From contig NZ_CP137573.1 in the NCBI RefSeq assembly GCF_033343995.1, positions 3,133,001 through 3,197,000 on the forward strand: DNA of 64,000 bases, given 5' to 3'. How positions within the stretch are numbered: position 1 is the first letter of the stretch; every line of letters starts with the position of its first letter. A model generated the notes under the pieces. The model had not been told where the DNA came from and ran no database searches. It was given only the letters and a program-made list of their open reading frames with translations. The stretch is from Streptomyces sp. HUAS YS2. Lineage in GTDB: Bacteria; Actinomycetota; Actinomycetes; Streptomycetales; Streptomycetaceae. Positions 25,505-33,737 of this stretch are shown here, one piece after another. A program made the position numbers and the translations under genes.

Positions 25505-26134
25505 GTGAGTTCCCAACCGATTCCGACTCGTGTCGTCCTGCTCGCGGGCCCCTCCGGCTCCGGCAAGTCGTCCCTCGCCGCCGTCACCGGCCTCCCGGTA
25601 CTGCGCCTCGACGACTTCTACAAGGAGGCCGACGACCCCACCCTCCCGCTGGTCGCGGACAGCGCGGACATCGACTGGGACTCCCCGCTCTCCTGGGACG
25701 CCGACGCGGCGATCGCCGCGATCACGGATCTCTGCCGCACCGGCCGCACCGAGGTCCCGGTGTACGACATCGCCACCAGCTCGCGGGTGGACCGGGAACG
25801 GCTGGACATCGAGCGGACCCCGCTGTTCGTCGCGGAGGGCATCTTCGCCGCCGAGATCGTCACCCGCTGCCAGGAACTCGGCGTGCTGGCCGACGCGCTC
25901 TGCCTGCGCGGCCGCCCCTCGACGACGTTCCGCCGCCGGCTGCTCCGAGATCTCAAGGAGGGCCGCAAGTCGGTCCCGTTCCTGCTGCGCCGCGGCTGGC
26001 GGCTGATGCGCGCCGAGCGCTCGATCGTCGCCCGCCAGGCCGCCCTCGGCGCGCACCCGTGCGCCAAGGAGGAGGCACTCGGCCGGCTCGCCGCCGCGGC
26101 GGCGGGCCGCTGCCGCACCCCCGCGACGCGCTGA
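25505..26134 (+). CDS. Uridine kinase-like P-loop kinase
   Basis: 209 residues from GTG at 25505. Walker A is GPSGSGKSS (about 15-23), followed by the acceptor-binding LRLDDFYKEADDPTLP typical of uridine/phosphoribulokinase-type kinases, the segment DWDSPLSWD, and VYDIATSSRVDRE. It would phosphorylate uridine or cytidine with ATP in the cytoplasm. The lid (FRRRLLRDLKEGRKS) is present. It fits nucleoside salvage by function but has no CTACGCGCGTAG site. The Shine-Dalgarno is poor. Confidence 0.87.
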   Translation: MSSQPIPTRVVLLAGPSGSGKSSLAAVTGLPVLRLDDFYKEADDPTLPLVADSADIDWDSPLSWDADAAIAAITDLCRTGRTEVPVYDIATSSRVDRERLDIERTPLFVAEGIFAAEIVTRCQELGVLADALCLRGRPSTTFRRRLLRDLKEGRKSVPFLLRRGWRLMRAERSIVARQAALGAHPCAKEEALGRLAAAAAGRCRTPATR

Positions 26135-26186
26135 CGCGCTGACGCGCCGCCGGTAGCACGTCTCCGTACGCGCCCACGCAGAAAAG

Positions 26187-26227
26187 ACGCGGGGCGGACA
26201 AGGCCCCCGGCCCTGTCCGCCCCGCGT
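26187..26227. terminator. Hairpin terminator between uridine kinase and sigQ
   Basis: 14-bp perfect stem (26187-26200 with 26214-26227) with a 13-nt loop that can pair further (AGGCC/GGCC). It separates two convergent genes. Confidence 0.8.
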
Positions 26228-26228
26228 T

Positions 26229-26321
26229 TCCGTACCCCGTACGTCCCCCGTACGTCCCCCCGTGTTTCCCCGTTCCCCCCTGTTACTGCTCCCCCTGTAC
26301 TGCTCCCCCGTGTTTCCCCCG
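26229..26321. repeat. Pyrimidine-rich direct repeats downstream of sigQ
   Basis: A skewed C/T-rich stretch with repeated units: CCGTACGTCCCCC twice, CCCCCGTGTTTCCCC twice and CTGTTACTGCTCCCC/CTGTACTGCTCCCC. On the sigQ mRNA it would form a G-rich 3' tail. Confidence 0.7.
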
Positions 26322-26325
26322 ACCT

Positions 26326-27045
26326 TCAGGCCACCAGCTCGCCGAAGGACTCCTCCTCGTCACGGCCGAAGCTCAGCACCTCGTCCTCGCGCAGTCGCCG
26401 CAGCGAGCGCCAGATGCTCGACTTCACCGTGCCGACACTGATGTCCAGGATCTCCGCGATCTCCGGATCGGTCCGGCCCTCGTAGTACCGCAGGACCAGC
26501 ATGGTCCGCTGCAGTTCGGGCAGCCGGGCCAGCGCCTGCCAGAGCACCGTGCGCAGCTCCGTGCCGCGCATCGCGTCGGTCTCGCCCACCGTCTCCGGCA
26601 GCTCCTCCGTCGGGTACTCGTTGAGCTTGCGCCGGCGCCAGGCGCTGATGTGCAGGTTGGTCATCGTGCGACGCAGGTAGCCGCCCACGGCCGCCTTGTC
26701 GCTGATCCGGTCCCAGGCGCGGTACGTGGAGAACAGCGCGCTCTGGAGCAGGTCCTCGGCCTCGAAGCGGTCACCGGTCAGGTGGTAGGCGGTGGCGTAC
26801 AGGGAGGCGCGACGCTCCTGGACGTAGGCCGTGAATTCGGCCTCCGACCGGCTCGCGGTCTCCCCCGAGACCTCCCCGTACGCCGCTCCCCCGTCAGCCA
26901 CGGCCACCATGTAAGGCGCCTTGCGCTGACGCCCGACGCTGCGAACGCACCCCCGCCCGTTCACCGCGCCGGACTCCTTCGCGCTCCGGACGTCGTGGAG
27001 ACGCGTGACAACTGCGCTTGAGGTGGTGCTGTGCAGTGCGTTCAT
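26326..27045 (-). CDS. sigQ: SigE-family RNA polymerase sigma factor SigQ
   Basis: 239 residues from ATG at 27045 (G-rich sequence upstream; ATG at 26910 is an alternative that still keeps all sigma regions). Region 2 is FEAEDLLQSALFSTYRAWDRI...GYLRRTMTNLHISAWRRRK and region 4 is LARLPELQRTMLVLRYYEGRTDPEIAEILDISVGTVKSSIWRSLRRLRED. The order sigQ divergent from afsQ1-afsQ2-lipoprotein is that of S. coelicolor, where AfsQ1/Q2 activates sigQ and antibiotic genes, especially with glutamate as nitrogen source, and SigQ opposes that activation. The long N-terminal leader before region 2 is unusual and may be partly untranslated. Confidence 0.92.
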   Translation of the reverse strand: MNALHSTTSSAVVTRLHDVRSAKESGAVNGRGCVRSVGRQRKAPYMVAVADGGAAYGEVSGETASRSEAEFTAYVQERRASLYATAYHLTGDRFEAEDLLQSALFSTYRAWDRISDKAAVGGYLRRTMTNLHISAWRRRKLNEYPTEELPETVGETDAMRGTELRTVLWQALARLPELQRTMLVLRYYEGRTDPEIAEILDISVGTVKSSIWRSLRRLREDEVLSFGRDEEESFGELVA

Positions 27046-27130
27046 CTCGCGCCCCCCATCGGTCGGAGTCTGCTTCGGTCCGTGTGCCAATGAGCTTGCC
27101 CTCGTCACTTCATGACGGTGTCCGTCGACT

Positions 27131-27146
27131 GTCACAGGCGTGTCAC
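27131..27146. promoter_or_regulatory. AfsQ1 binding site in the sigQ-afsQ1 intergenic region
   Basis: GTCAC-N6-GTCAC, a perfect match to the published AfsQ1 consensus GTnAC-N6-GTnAC. It lies 85 nt upstream of sigQ and 68 nt upstream of afsQ1. It could serve activation of sigQ and autoregulation. Confidence 0.8.
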
Positions 27147-27214
27147 AGGGGTAGGTGTCGTACAGGAGAACGCACGAGGTCGAGTTCGACGGCCCCATGC
27201 GCCAGAATGACGCC

Positions 27215-27892
27215 GTGCCTTTCCTGTTGCTGATCGAGGACGACGACGCCATCCGCACGGCCCTCGAACTCTCGCTGTCCCGCCAAGGCCACCGCGTGGC
27301 CACCGCGGCGACCGGCGAGGACGGTCTGCAGCTGCTGCGCGAGCAGCGGCCGGACCTGGTCGTGCTGGACGTGATGCTGCCCGGCATCGACGGCTTCGAG
27401 GTGTGCCGTCGCATCCGGCGCACCGACCAGCTGCCGATCATCCTGCTGACCGCGCGCAGCGACGACATCGACGTGGTGGTGGGCCTGGAGTCCGGCGCCG
27501 ACGACTATGTCGTCAAGCCGGTGCAGGGCCGCGTGCTGGACGCCCGGATCCGGGCCGTGCTGCGCCGAGGCGAGCGCGAGTCCACGGACTCCGCGACCTT
27601 CGGCTCGCTGGTGATCGACCGCTCCGCCATGACCGTGACGAAGAACGGGGAGGACCTGCAGCTCACGCCGACCGAGCTGCGGCTGCTCCTGGAGCTGAGC
27701 CGGCGGCCCGGACAGGCCCTGTCGCGCCAGCAGTTGCTGCGTCTGGTCTGGGAGCACGACTACCTGGGCGACTCGCGTCTCGTCGACGCGTGCGTACAGC
27801 GGCTGCGCGCCAAGGTGGAGGACGTGCCGTCCTCGCCGACGCTGATCCGTACCGTGCGCGGTGTGGGCTACCGGCTGGACGTCCCTGCGTGA
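27215..27892 (+). CDS. afsQ1: Response regulator AfsQ1 (OmpR/PhoB type)
   Basis: 225 residues, the length I recall for AfsQ1. The receiver domain (1-120) has the acidic pocket EDDD at 8-11, the phospho-acceptor Asp52 in VVLDVMLPG, and the conserved Lys in VVKPVQ. The winged-helix DNA-binding domain (about 130-225) ends in VDACVQRLRAKVE...IRTVRGVGYRL. GTG at 27215 is chosen by length and family start (VPFLLLIEDD). There is no Shine-Dalgarno. CAGAAT sits 6 nt upstream, so a leaderless mRNA is likely. The stop overlaps afsQ2. Confidence 0.95.
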   Translation: MPFLLLIEDDDAIRTALELSLSRQGHRVATAATGEDGLQLLREQRPDLVVLDVMLPGIDGFEVCRRIRRTDQLPIILLTARSDDIDVVVGLESGADDYVVKPVQGRVLDARIRAVLRRGERESTDSATFGSLVIDRSAMTVTKNGEDLQLTPTELRLLLELSRRPGQALSRQQLLRLVWEHDYLGDSRLVDACVQRLRAKVEDVPSSPTLIRTVRGVGYRLDVPA

Positions 27893-29412
27893 GGAAAGGG
27901 ATATTCGCCGGGCTCCGTCTGACCAGTCTGCGGCTGCGGCTCGTCGTCGTCTTCGCGCTCGTCGCGCTGACCGCCGCGGTGTCCGCGTCGGGGATCGCGT
28001 ACTGGCTCAACCGCGAGGCGGTGCTCACCCGCACCCAGGACGGGGCGCTCAACGACTTCCGGCGGCAGATGCAGAACCGGGCGGCCGGGCTGCCGCTCAA
28101 GTCCGAGCAGGACGATCTGCGGGTCGCCGCGGAGCAGATGGCGGGCAGCGGCTCCGGGTACAGCGTGCTGCTGCTCGGCGAGCGGGACGCGGGCAAGCCG
28201 ATCATCGGCGCCTCCGACCCCGACCGGTTCACCCTCGCCGACGTGCCCGCCTCGCTCCAGGACGCGGTGAACACCGAGCGCAAGGTGACCGAGAACAACG
28301 CGTACCCGTACCACCTGTTCTGGCAGCGGACGCAGCGCGGCGGCAAGCCGTACCTGGTCGGCGGGACGCGGATCATCGGCGGCGGCCCGACCGGCTACAT
28401 GTTCAAGTCCCTGGACGCGGAACGGGCCGACCTCAACTCGCTCGCCTGGTCGCTGGGGATCGCGACCGGCCTGGCCCTGGTCGGCTCGGCACTGCTCGCG
28501 CAGGCCGCGGCGACGACCGTACTGCGGCCGGTGCACCGGCTCGGCGAGGCGGCGCGGCGGCTCGGCGAGGGGAAACTGGACACCCGGCTGCGGGTCTCCG
28601 GCACCGACGAACTGGCCGAACTGTCGCGGACGTTCAACAACACGGCCGAGTCGCTGCAGAAGAAGGTCGCGGACATGAGCGCGCGGGAGGAGTCCAGCCG
28701 CCGGTTCGTCGCCGACATGTCGCACGAACTGCGCACCCCGCTGACCGCGCTGACCGCCGTGACCGAGGTCCTGGAGGACGAGCAGGACAGCCTCGACCCG
28801 ATGATCGCGCCCGCGGTGGCGCTGGTCGTGAGCGAGACCCGGCGGCTGAACGACCTGGTGGAGAACCTGATGGAGGTGACCCGCTTCGACGCGGGCACCG
28901 CGCGGCTCGTCCTCGACGACGTGGACGTCGCCGACCAGGTCACCGCCTGCATCGACGCGCGCGCCTGGCTGGACGCGGTCGACCTGGACGCCGAGCGCGG
29001 CATCATGGCGCGGCTCGACCCGCGCCGGCTCGACGTGATCCTCGCGAACCTGATCGGCAACGCCCTCAAGCACGGCGGCTCGCCGGTACGGGTCTCGGTG
29101 CGGACCGAGGACGAGGAGCTGGTCATCGAGGTGCGGGACCACGGGCCCGGCATCCCGGAAGAGGTGCTGCCGCACGTCTTCGACCGCTTCTACAAGGCGA
29201 GCGCCTCGCGGCCGCGGTCGGAGGGCTCCGGTCTCGGGCTCTCCATCGCCATGGAGAACGCGCACATCCACGGCGGCGACATCAGCGCCGCGAACTCGCC
29301 GGACGGCGACGGCGCGATCTTCGTGCTGCGCCTCCCGCGCGACGCCTCGGGCATCGCCGACAGCCTGCGGACCGGCGGCGACCGGGACGGCCAGGAAGGA
29401 CAGGGTCAGTGA
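27889..29412 (+). CDS. afsQ2: Sensor histidine kinase AfsQ2
   Basis: 507 residues. Two membrane helices (about 13-37 and 185-207) bracket an extracytoplasmic sensor of about 145 residues. A HAMP domain, a HisKA domain with the phospho-acceptor His279 in DMSHELRTPL, and a HATPase_c domain with N (ANLIGNALKHGG), G1 (RDHGPGIP) and G2 (GSGLGLSI) boxes follow. It phosphorylates AfsQ1. GTG overlaps the afsQ1 stop (GTGA), and its own stop overlaps the next gene the same way, so the three genes are coupled. Confidence 0.95.
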   Translation: MRKGIFAGLRLTSLRLRLVVVFALVALTAAVSASGIAYWLNREAVLTRTQDGALNDFRRQMQNRAAGLPLKSEQDDLRVAAEQMAGSGSGYSVLLLGERDAGKPIIGASDPDRFTLADVPASLQDAVNTERKVTENNAYPYHLFWQRTQRGGKPYLVGGTRIIGGGPTGYMFKSLDAERADLNSLAWSLGIATGLALVGSALLAQAAATTVLRPVHRLGEAARRLGEGKLDTRLRVSGTDELAELSRTFNNTAESLQKKVADMSAREESSRRFVADMSHELRTPLTALTAVTEVLEDEQDSLDPMIAPAVALVVSETRRLNDLVENLMEVTRFDAGTARLVLDDVDVADQVTACIDARAWLDAVDLDAERGIMARLDPRRLDVILANLIGNALKHGGSPVRVSVRTEDEELVIEVRDHGPGIPEEVLPHVFDRFYKASASRPRSEGSGLGLSIAMENAHIHGGDISAANSPDGDGAIFVLRLPRDASGIADSLRTGGDRDGQEGQGQ

Positions 29413-30032
29413 GGTCGGGTACGGGGCGGGGCGCGGCGATCGCCGCGGCCGCCGGGGCGTGTGTCGCGCTGCTCGCCGGGTGCGGGATCAGGACCACGTC
29501 CGTGCCGGTGGACGCCGGGGCGGCGCCGTCACGGGCGGCGTGCAGCGTGGACGGGCCGGGTACTGCGGCGCAGCCGCGGCCGGGGATCCCGCTGCGGGTG
29601 TACCTGGTGTGCGGCTCGCAGCTGGAGGCCGTGGACCGGACGACGAACGTGCCGGAGCAGAAGGTCTCCGGGGACAGGGTCAAGACGGCCTCAGCGCTGC
29701 TGATGGAGCTGCAGAGCGAGACGTCGGACGCCGAGCGCACGGCAGGGTTCTCCACCGCGGTGAAGGGCCCACTGGTGGTCACCGGCGGGCGGCGGGACGA
29801 CCCGAAGGGCGCGCTGCGGCTGAGCCGGCAGCCGGAGGACCTCGCGCCGACCGCGCTGGCGCAGATCGTCTGCACCTTCGCGGAGAGCGCCGCCGGAAGC
29901 GGCGGCGGCACGGTCGTCCTGGGCGGCCCGGGCGACTACGCGGCCCACCGGTACCGCTGCACGGCCGAACTCAAGGACCGCCCGGACATGGCGGTCCCCA
30001 CCGTCACGCCGACCGGCTCGCCGACGAGCTGA
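29409..30032 (+). CDS. AfsQ-operon lipoprotein
   Basis: 207 residues. The signal peptide ends in the lipobox LLAGC (Cys26). The mature part contains PLRVYLVCGSQLEAVDR, resembling the first strand of GerMN-like domains, and two further Cys residues in VCTFAE and YRCTAEL that could form a disulfide. The C-terminus is Pro/Thr-rich. It is coupled to afsQ2 by a GTGA overlap, so it probably modulates the sensor from the outer face of the membrane. The order matches the S. coelicolor afsQ operon. Confidence 0.87.
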   Translation: MRSGTGRGAAIAAAAGACVALLAGCGIRTTSVPVDAGAAPSRAACSVDGPGTAAQPRPGIPLRVYLVCGSQLEAVDRTTNVPEQKVSGDRVKTASALLMELQSETSDAERTAGFSTAVKGPLVVTGGRRDDPKGALRLSRQPEDLAPTALAQIVCTFAESAAGSGGGTVVLGGPGDYAAHRYRCTAELKDRPDMAVPTVTPTGSPTS

Positions 30033-30282
30033 CCTGCGGGCTTCGGTACGGGTCGCTGCCACGGGGGACGTTCCGGGGGTCGCATTCGGGACTGCATGAT
30101 TTACGGCGCGTTCCGGTGCCTTGTGCGTCGAACGTTTCCCTTGCGCCACAAATCACGCTTTACGTCCCGAAGCGACCCCCTCCACGTCCCCCGCTCCCGT
30201 CCGTCGTCGGCCGCGGCAACTACCCCGGATGCCCCCGCAACCCGTCGGAACCGATTCCGGTGGTGGTCGCGTCTTGGGGGGC

Positions 30283-30849
30283 GTGCAGCGTCATGGCTCG
30301 GGCGGCAGTGCCGCCATCCGGTTCCGCGGGGCGGGGTTCGTCCTCCTCCTCGCGCATCTGCTGCTCGTGGCGTGGCTGACGCTCCGCCCGCTGGACGTGC
30401 CGTGGATGACCGCGCCCAATCTGGAGCCGCTGGCCGGCATCCGGGCGGACCTGGCGCTGGGCCCGGCCGAGGCGGCCCGGCGGATCGGCGAGGGGCTGTT
30501 GCTGCTCGCGCCGCTCGGCGTCCTGCTGCCGCTGGCCGACGGCCGGCTCACCGTGTCGACTTGGGCGTCCTTCACCCGCACCACCATGGCCGGCGCCCTG
30601 GTGTCGCTGGTCATCGAGTTGCTGCAGACCGGGGTGCCCGGGCAGGTCGTCGACGTGGACTCGCTGCTCCTGAACGCCGCCGGGGTCGCGGTCGCGCATC
30701 TGCTGTTCGTGCCGGCCGGGCGCGCCCTGCTGCGCCGCCGGGCGGCCCGCCCGTCAGTCGCGGGTACGACGCGGGTGCGGACCCTGCTGCGGGAGGAGGC
30801 TCCTCAGGGGCCGACCCCGACGATTCCCAGGGTCGGGATCGCCCCGTAG
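30283..30849 (+). CDS. VanZ-family membrane protein
   Basis: 188 residues from GTG at 30283 with GGGGGG upstream (an ATG at 30226 would add 19 residues). About four helices are present, with the VanZ features RIGEGLLLLAPLGVLLPL, SLVIELLQTGVPGQVVDVDSLLLNAAGVAVAHLL, where the E...D pattern in the third and fourth helices is the family signature. VanZ proteins affect cell-envelope lipid or peptidoglycan homeostasis and teicoplanin resistance. The precise role here is unknown. Confidence 0.85.
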   Translation: MQRHGSGGSAAIRFRGAGFVLLLAHLLLVAWLTLRPLDVPWMTAPNLEPLAGIRADLALGPAEAARRIGEGLLLLAPLGVLLPLADGRLTVSTWASFTRTTMAGALVSLVIELLQTGVPGQVVDVDSLLLNAAGVAVAHLLFVPAGRALLRRRAARPSVAGTTRVRTLLREEAPQGPTPTIPRVGIAP

Positions 30850-30929
30850 ACCGACGCTTTGTCCACCGCTCGCGGCCAGTATGGAGTCATCGGGAGCCCG
30901 ACGGAGCGGCTCCCCGGAAGGAGACCGTC

Positions 30930-31130
30930 ATGGCCGCACTTGTCCGTCCTCGCGAAGGGCGCATGATCGGCGGAGTGTGCGCGGCGCTGGCGCGACGCTT
31001 CGGCACGTCGGACACCACGATGCGGGTCATCTTCCTCGCCTCGTGCCTGCTGCCCGGCCCGCAGTTCCTGATCTATCTGGCGCTGTGGGTGTTCCTGCCC
31101 CAGGAGAAGGCCGGCTCGTCCGCCTGGTGA
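30930..31130 (+). CDS. PspC-domain small membrane protein
   Basis: 66 residues with GGAAGGAGA ahead of the ATG. The PspC core GRMIGGVCAALARRFGTSDTTMRVIFL leads into one hydrophobic helix and the family ending LYLALWVFLP. PspC modules sense or respond to membrane stress. This stand-alone single-domain form is common in Streptomyces. Confidence 0.88.
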   Translation: MAALVRPREGRMIGGVCAALARRFGTSDTTMRVIFLASCLLPGPQFLIYLALWVFLPQEKAGSSAW

Positions 31131-31131
31131 G

Positions 31132-31821
31132 TCAGTCCCGGAGGGCGGTCAGTTTCGCCAGCTGTCTGTTCGCGATCTCCCGGGGCACCCGGGGAGCCGG
31201 CGGGCCGTCGCGGCCCAGGTCGAGGGCCATGAAACGGAGTACGAAGGCGTCCTTGCGGACCACCACCATGTGGAGCGGAACGCGGAGACCGCGGGTCGTG
31301 CCGGTGGTCGTCCACGACACGGTCTCGTCGCCGCCGGTCCCGTACGGGACGGCGGTCACGTCGGAGTAGCGGCCGCTGCGCCCCTCGACCCGCGCGGTGA
31401 AGCCCTCGCCGCAGTCGGCGACGGCGGCGCGCAGGGCGTCCAGGAGCCGGCGTGCGTCGGCGGGGTCGTACGAGCTGACGGAGGCGGAGACGGCGAGGCC
31501 GGGCGTCCGCGACGAGCCGAGGCCGCGGTTGACCGTGGCCAGCGCCTCGGGGCTGGGCCGGTCGCCCATGACCCCGGCGAGCGGCTGGCAGCGGGCGGTG
31601 TCGGAGGTGGGCTGGCCGGAGGCGCCGCCGGCGGTCTTCACCGCGGAGACCTGGTAGTCGGGGAGATCCCCGTCGGCGAGCGCGGCACGTTCCAGCGGGC
31701 TCGCCCCGGTGGCGGGGGACTTGGCGGTGTCGCGGGGCGGGCCGCCGGCGCAGGCGGCCGTGGCCGCCAGGAGCAGGGCCGTCAGGGCGGCCCGCGCGCC
31801 CCGGGATGCTCTCGCGTGCAT
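31132..31821 (-). CDS. Putative lipoprotein of unknown function
   Basis: 229 residues from ATG at 31821. The signal sequence ends in ATAAC (Cys24). The mature domain contains two Cys (TARCQPL, VADCGEG) that may pair, and strands such as TARVEGRSGRYSDVTAVPYG and HMVVVRKDAFVLRFMALDL. I recognise no family. A CACGAT hexamer 6 nt before the ATG and absence of a Shine-Dalgarno suggest a leaderless mRNA. Confidence 0.75.
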   Translation of the reverse strand: MHARASRGARAALTALLLAATAACAGGPPRDTAKSPATGASPLERAALADGDLPDYQVSAVKTAGGASGQPTSDTARCQPLAGVMGDRPSPEALATVNRGLGSSRTPGLAVSASVSSYDPADARRLLDALRAAVADCGEGFTARVEGRSGRYSDVTAVPYGTGGDETVSWTTTGTTRGLRVPLHMVVVRKDAFVLRFMALDLGRDGPPAPRVPREIANRQLAKLTALRD

Positions 31822-31841
31822 GGCCGGATCGTGACACAAAG

Positions 31842-31881
31842 CCGTGGGGCACACGCCCGGTAACGGGTGTGTGCCCCACGG
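31842..31881 (-). terminator. Hairpin terminator after the small secreted protein gene
   Basis: 18-bp stem with one G-T-type mismatch (31842-31859 with 31864-31881) and 4-nt loop, just past the leftward stop at 31898. Confidence 0.85.
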
Positions 31882-31897
31882 ATGGACGCGGTGGGCG

Positions 31898-32299
31898 TCA
31901 GCCGATCGGCAGACCGCCGGGCAGACCGCCCGTCAGACCGCCGCCCGGGACGAGGGAGTTGGTGGCCAGGCCGTTCACCGGCAGACCGCCGAGCAGGCCG
32001 CCGACCGGCGACTGCGCCAGCGCGTTCGGGGCGGTCTGCGTGACCTGCTTGCCCGCCGAGTCGGTCGCGGCCGGCAGGTTCGCCGCGCCGTCGGTGACGG
32101 CGGCCTCGCCCGCGGTGAGCGAGTCGGCGGCACCGGCAGGCAGCTCGGTGAGCTGGTCCGCCACCGGCAGGGCCTGCACCGCCCCCAGCGCGCCCGCGGC
32201 GTCGTGGGTCATGGGCGCGGCGGAGGCCGTTCCGGCGGCAGCGGCGGCGAAAGCGGCGCCCAGAGCGGCGACACCGAGCGTCTTGGCAGACTGCTTCAT
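31898..32299 (-). CDS. Small secreted Gly/Leu/Ala-rich protein
   Basis: 133 residues. The Sec signal peptide (1-28, ending ASA) leads to a mature part of low complexity without Cys, ending in a Gly/Leu/Pro tail (GGLLGGLPVNGL then GGGLTGGLPGGLPIG). It has no known domain. AAGGATGA lies upstream of the ATG. In length and style it resembles the secreted protein at 24983-25384. A 14-bp palindrome with a partial direct repeat lies in its 5' region at 32320-32355. Confidence 0.75.
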   Translation of the reverse strand: MKQSAKTLGVAALGAAFAAAAAGTASAAPMTHDAAGALGAVQALPVADQLTELPAGAADSLTAGEAAVTDGAANLPAATDSAGKQVTQTAPNALAQSPVGGLLGGLPVNGLATNSLVPGGGLTGGLPGGLPIG

Positions 32300-32408
32300 C
32301 GAGAAATCATCCTTGGGGGGATCGAGGAATCCCGGGATTCGAGGAATCCGGGAAATGATGAGCGGCTCTGCAACCTAGCCACCGGAAGATGCCGTCCGCA
32401 AACATATC

Positions 32409-32442
32409 GGGGCGACCGGAATTCGTGTCATCCGGCCGCCCC
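32409..32442 (-). terminator. Hairpin terminator after add
   Basis: 12-bp stem with one mismatch (32409-32420 with 32431-32442) and 10-nt loop, 25 nt past the add stop. Confidence 0.7.
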
Positions 32443-32466
32443 GCCCCCGTGTCGTACGGCTCGAAC

Positions 32467-33621
32467 TCAGCCCTCTGAGGGCGTGGAACCGCTGGTCGTA
32501 GCGGTCTGCCGGAACAGCCATTCGGATTTCAGCTCGGCATATCCGGGCTTGATGACGTCATTGATCATCGCGAGACGTTCATCGAAAGGAATGAACGCTG
32601 ATTTCATCGCATTGACGGTGAACCACTGCATGTCGTCGAGCGTGTAACCGAATGTGTCGACCAGGTGCTCGAATTCGCGGCTCATGCTGGTGCCGCTCAT
32701 CAGCCGGTTGTCGGTGTTGACAGTGGCCCGGAAATGCAGGGTGCGGAGCAGGCCGATGGGGTGCTCCGCGTACGAGGCGGCGGCGCCGGTCTGCAGGTTG
32801 GAGGTGGGGCACATCTCCAGCGGGATCCGCTTGTCGCGGACGTACGCGGCGAGCCGGCCGAGCCGTACCGTCCCGTCCTGGCCGACCTCGATGTCGTCGA
32901 TGATGCGCACGCCGTGGCCCAGCCGGTCGGCGCCGCACCACTGCAGGGCCTGCCAGATGGACGGCAGGCCGAAGGCCTCGCCGGCGTGGATGGTGAAGTG
33001 GTTGTTCTCCCGCTTGAGGTACTCGAAGGCGTCGAGGTGCCGGGTGGGCGGGTAGCCGGCCTCGGCGCCCGCGATGTCGAAGCCGACGACGCCCGAGTCG
33101 CGATAGCGGTTGGCGAGTTCGGCGATCTCCAGGGCGCGGGCCGCGTGCCGCATGGCCGTGAGCAGCGCGCCTACGCGGATCCGGTGGCCGTTGGCGCGGG
33201 CGATCCGCTCGCCCTCCCGGAAGCCCTCGTTCACCGCCTCGACGACCTCTTCGAGAGTGAGGCCGCCCTCCAGGTGCTGCTCGGGGGCGTAGCGGACCTC
33301 CGCGTACACGACCCCGTCCTCGGCGAGGTCCTCGGCGCACTCGGCGGCGACGCGGAACAGGGCCTCACGGGTCTGCATGACGGCGCAGGTGTGCGCGAAG
33401 GTCTCCAGGTACCGCTCCAGTGAGCCGGAGTCGGCGGCCTCGCGGAACCAGATGCCGAGCTTGTCGGGCTCGGTCTCGGGCAGGCCGTCGTAGCCGGTCT
33501 GCCGGGCGATCTCGATGATGGTGCCGGGGCGCAGTCCGCCGTCGAGGTGATCGTGGAGCAGCACCTTCGGGGCACGGCGGATCTGGTCCGCGGTGGGTAC
33601 GTTGGGGGTCTGGCTCGTCAT
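32467..33621 (-). CDS. add: Adenosine deaminase
   Basis: 384 residues. It hydrolyses adenosine and deoxyadenosine to inosine and ammonia. The zinc ligands are His24/His26 in LLHDHLDGG, His in FTIHAGEA (also with the catalytic Glu in HAGE), and Asp in [11 protein letters not shown]. The GHGVRI segment carries the catalytic His. The product inosine is the substrate of the pnp gene product. TAGAGT is 6 nt before the ATG with the nucleoside operator directly upstream, so the transcript should be leaderless and controlled with the other nucleoside genes. Confidence 0.94.
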   Translation of the reverse strand: MTSQTPNVPTADQIRRAPKVLLHDHLDGGLRPGTIIEIARQTGYDGLPETEPDKLGIWFREAADSGSLERYLETFAHTCAVMQTREALFRVAAECAEDLAEDGVVYAEVRYAPEQHLEGGLTLEEVVEAVNEGFREGERIARANGHRIRVGALLTAMRHAARALEIAELANRYRDSGVVGFDIAGAEAGYPPTRHLDAFEYLKRENNHFTIHAGEAFGLPSIWQALQWCGADRLGHGVRIIDDIEVGQDGTVRLGRLAAYVRDKRIPLEMCPTSNLQTGAAASYAEHPIGLLRTLHFRATVNTDNRLMSGTSMSREFEHLVDTFGYTLDDMQWFTVNAMKSAFIPFDERLAMINDVIKPGYAELKSEWLFRQTATTSGSTPSEG

Positions 33622-33627
33622 TTTCGC

Positions 33628-33649
33628 ACTCTAGCCCCTACGCGCGTAG
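33628..33649 (-). promoter_or_regulatory. add promoter with nucleoside-regulon operator
   Basis: On the minus strand the exact palindrome CTACGCGCGTAG (33638-33649) sits four bases upstream of a -10-like TAGAGT (33628-33633), which is 6 nt from the add ATG. The geometry matches that at deoC. Confidence 0.72.
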
Positions 33650-33737
33650 AGCGCCTGCTCCTCAACTCGCCCGTCGATACGTAACAGTGACCGCGCGTAC
33701 GGATGGCGTACACCTCGGCTTCTGAGACTGTTCCGTC

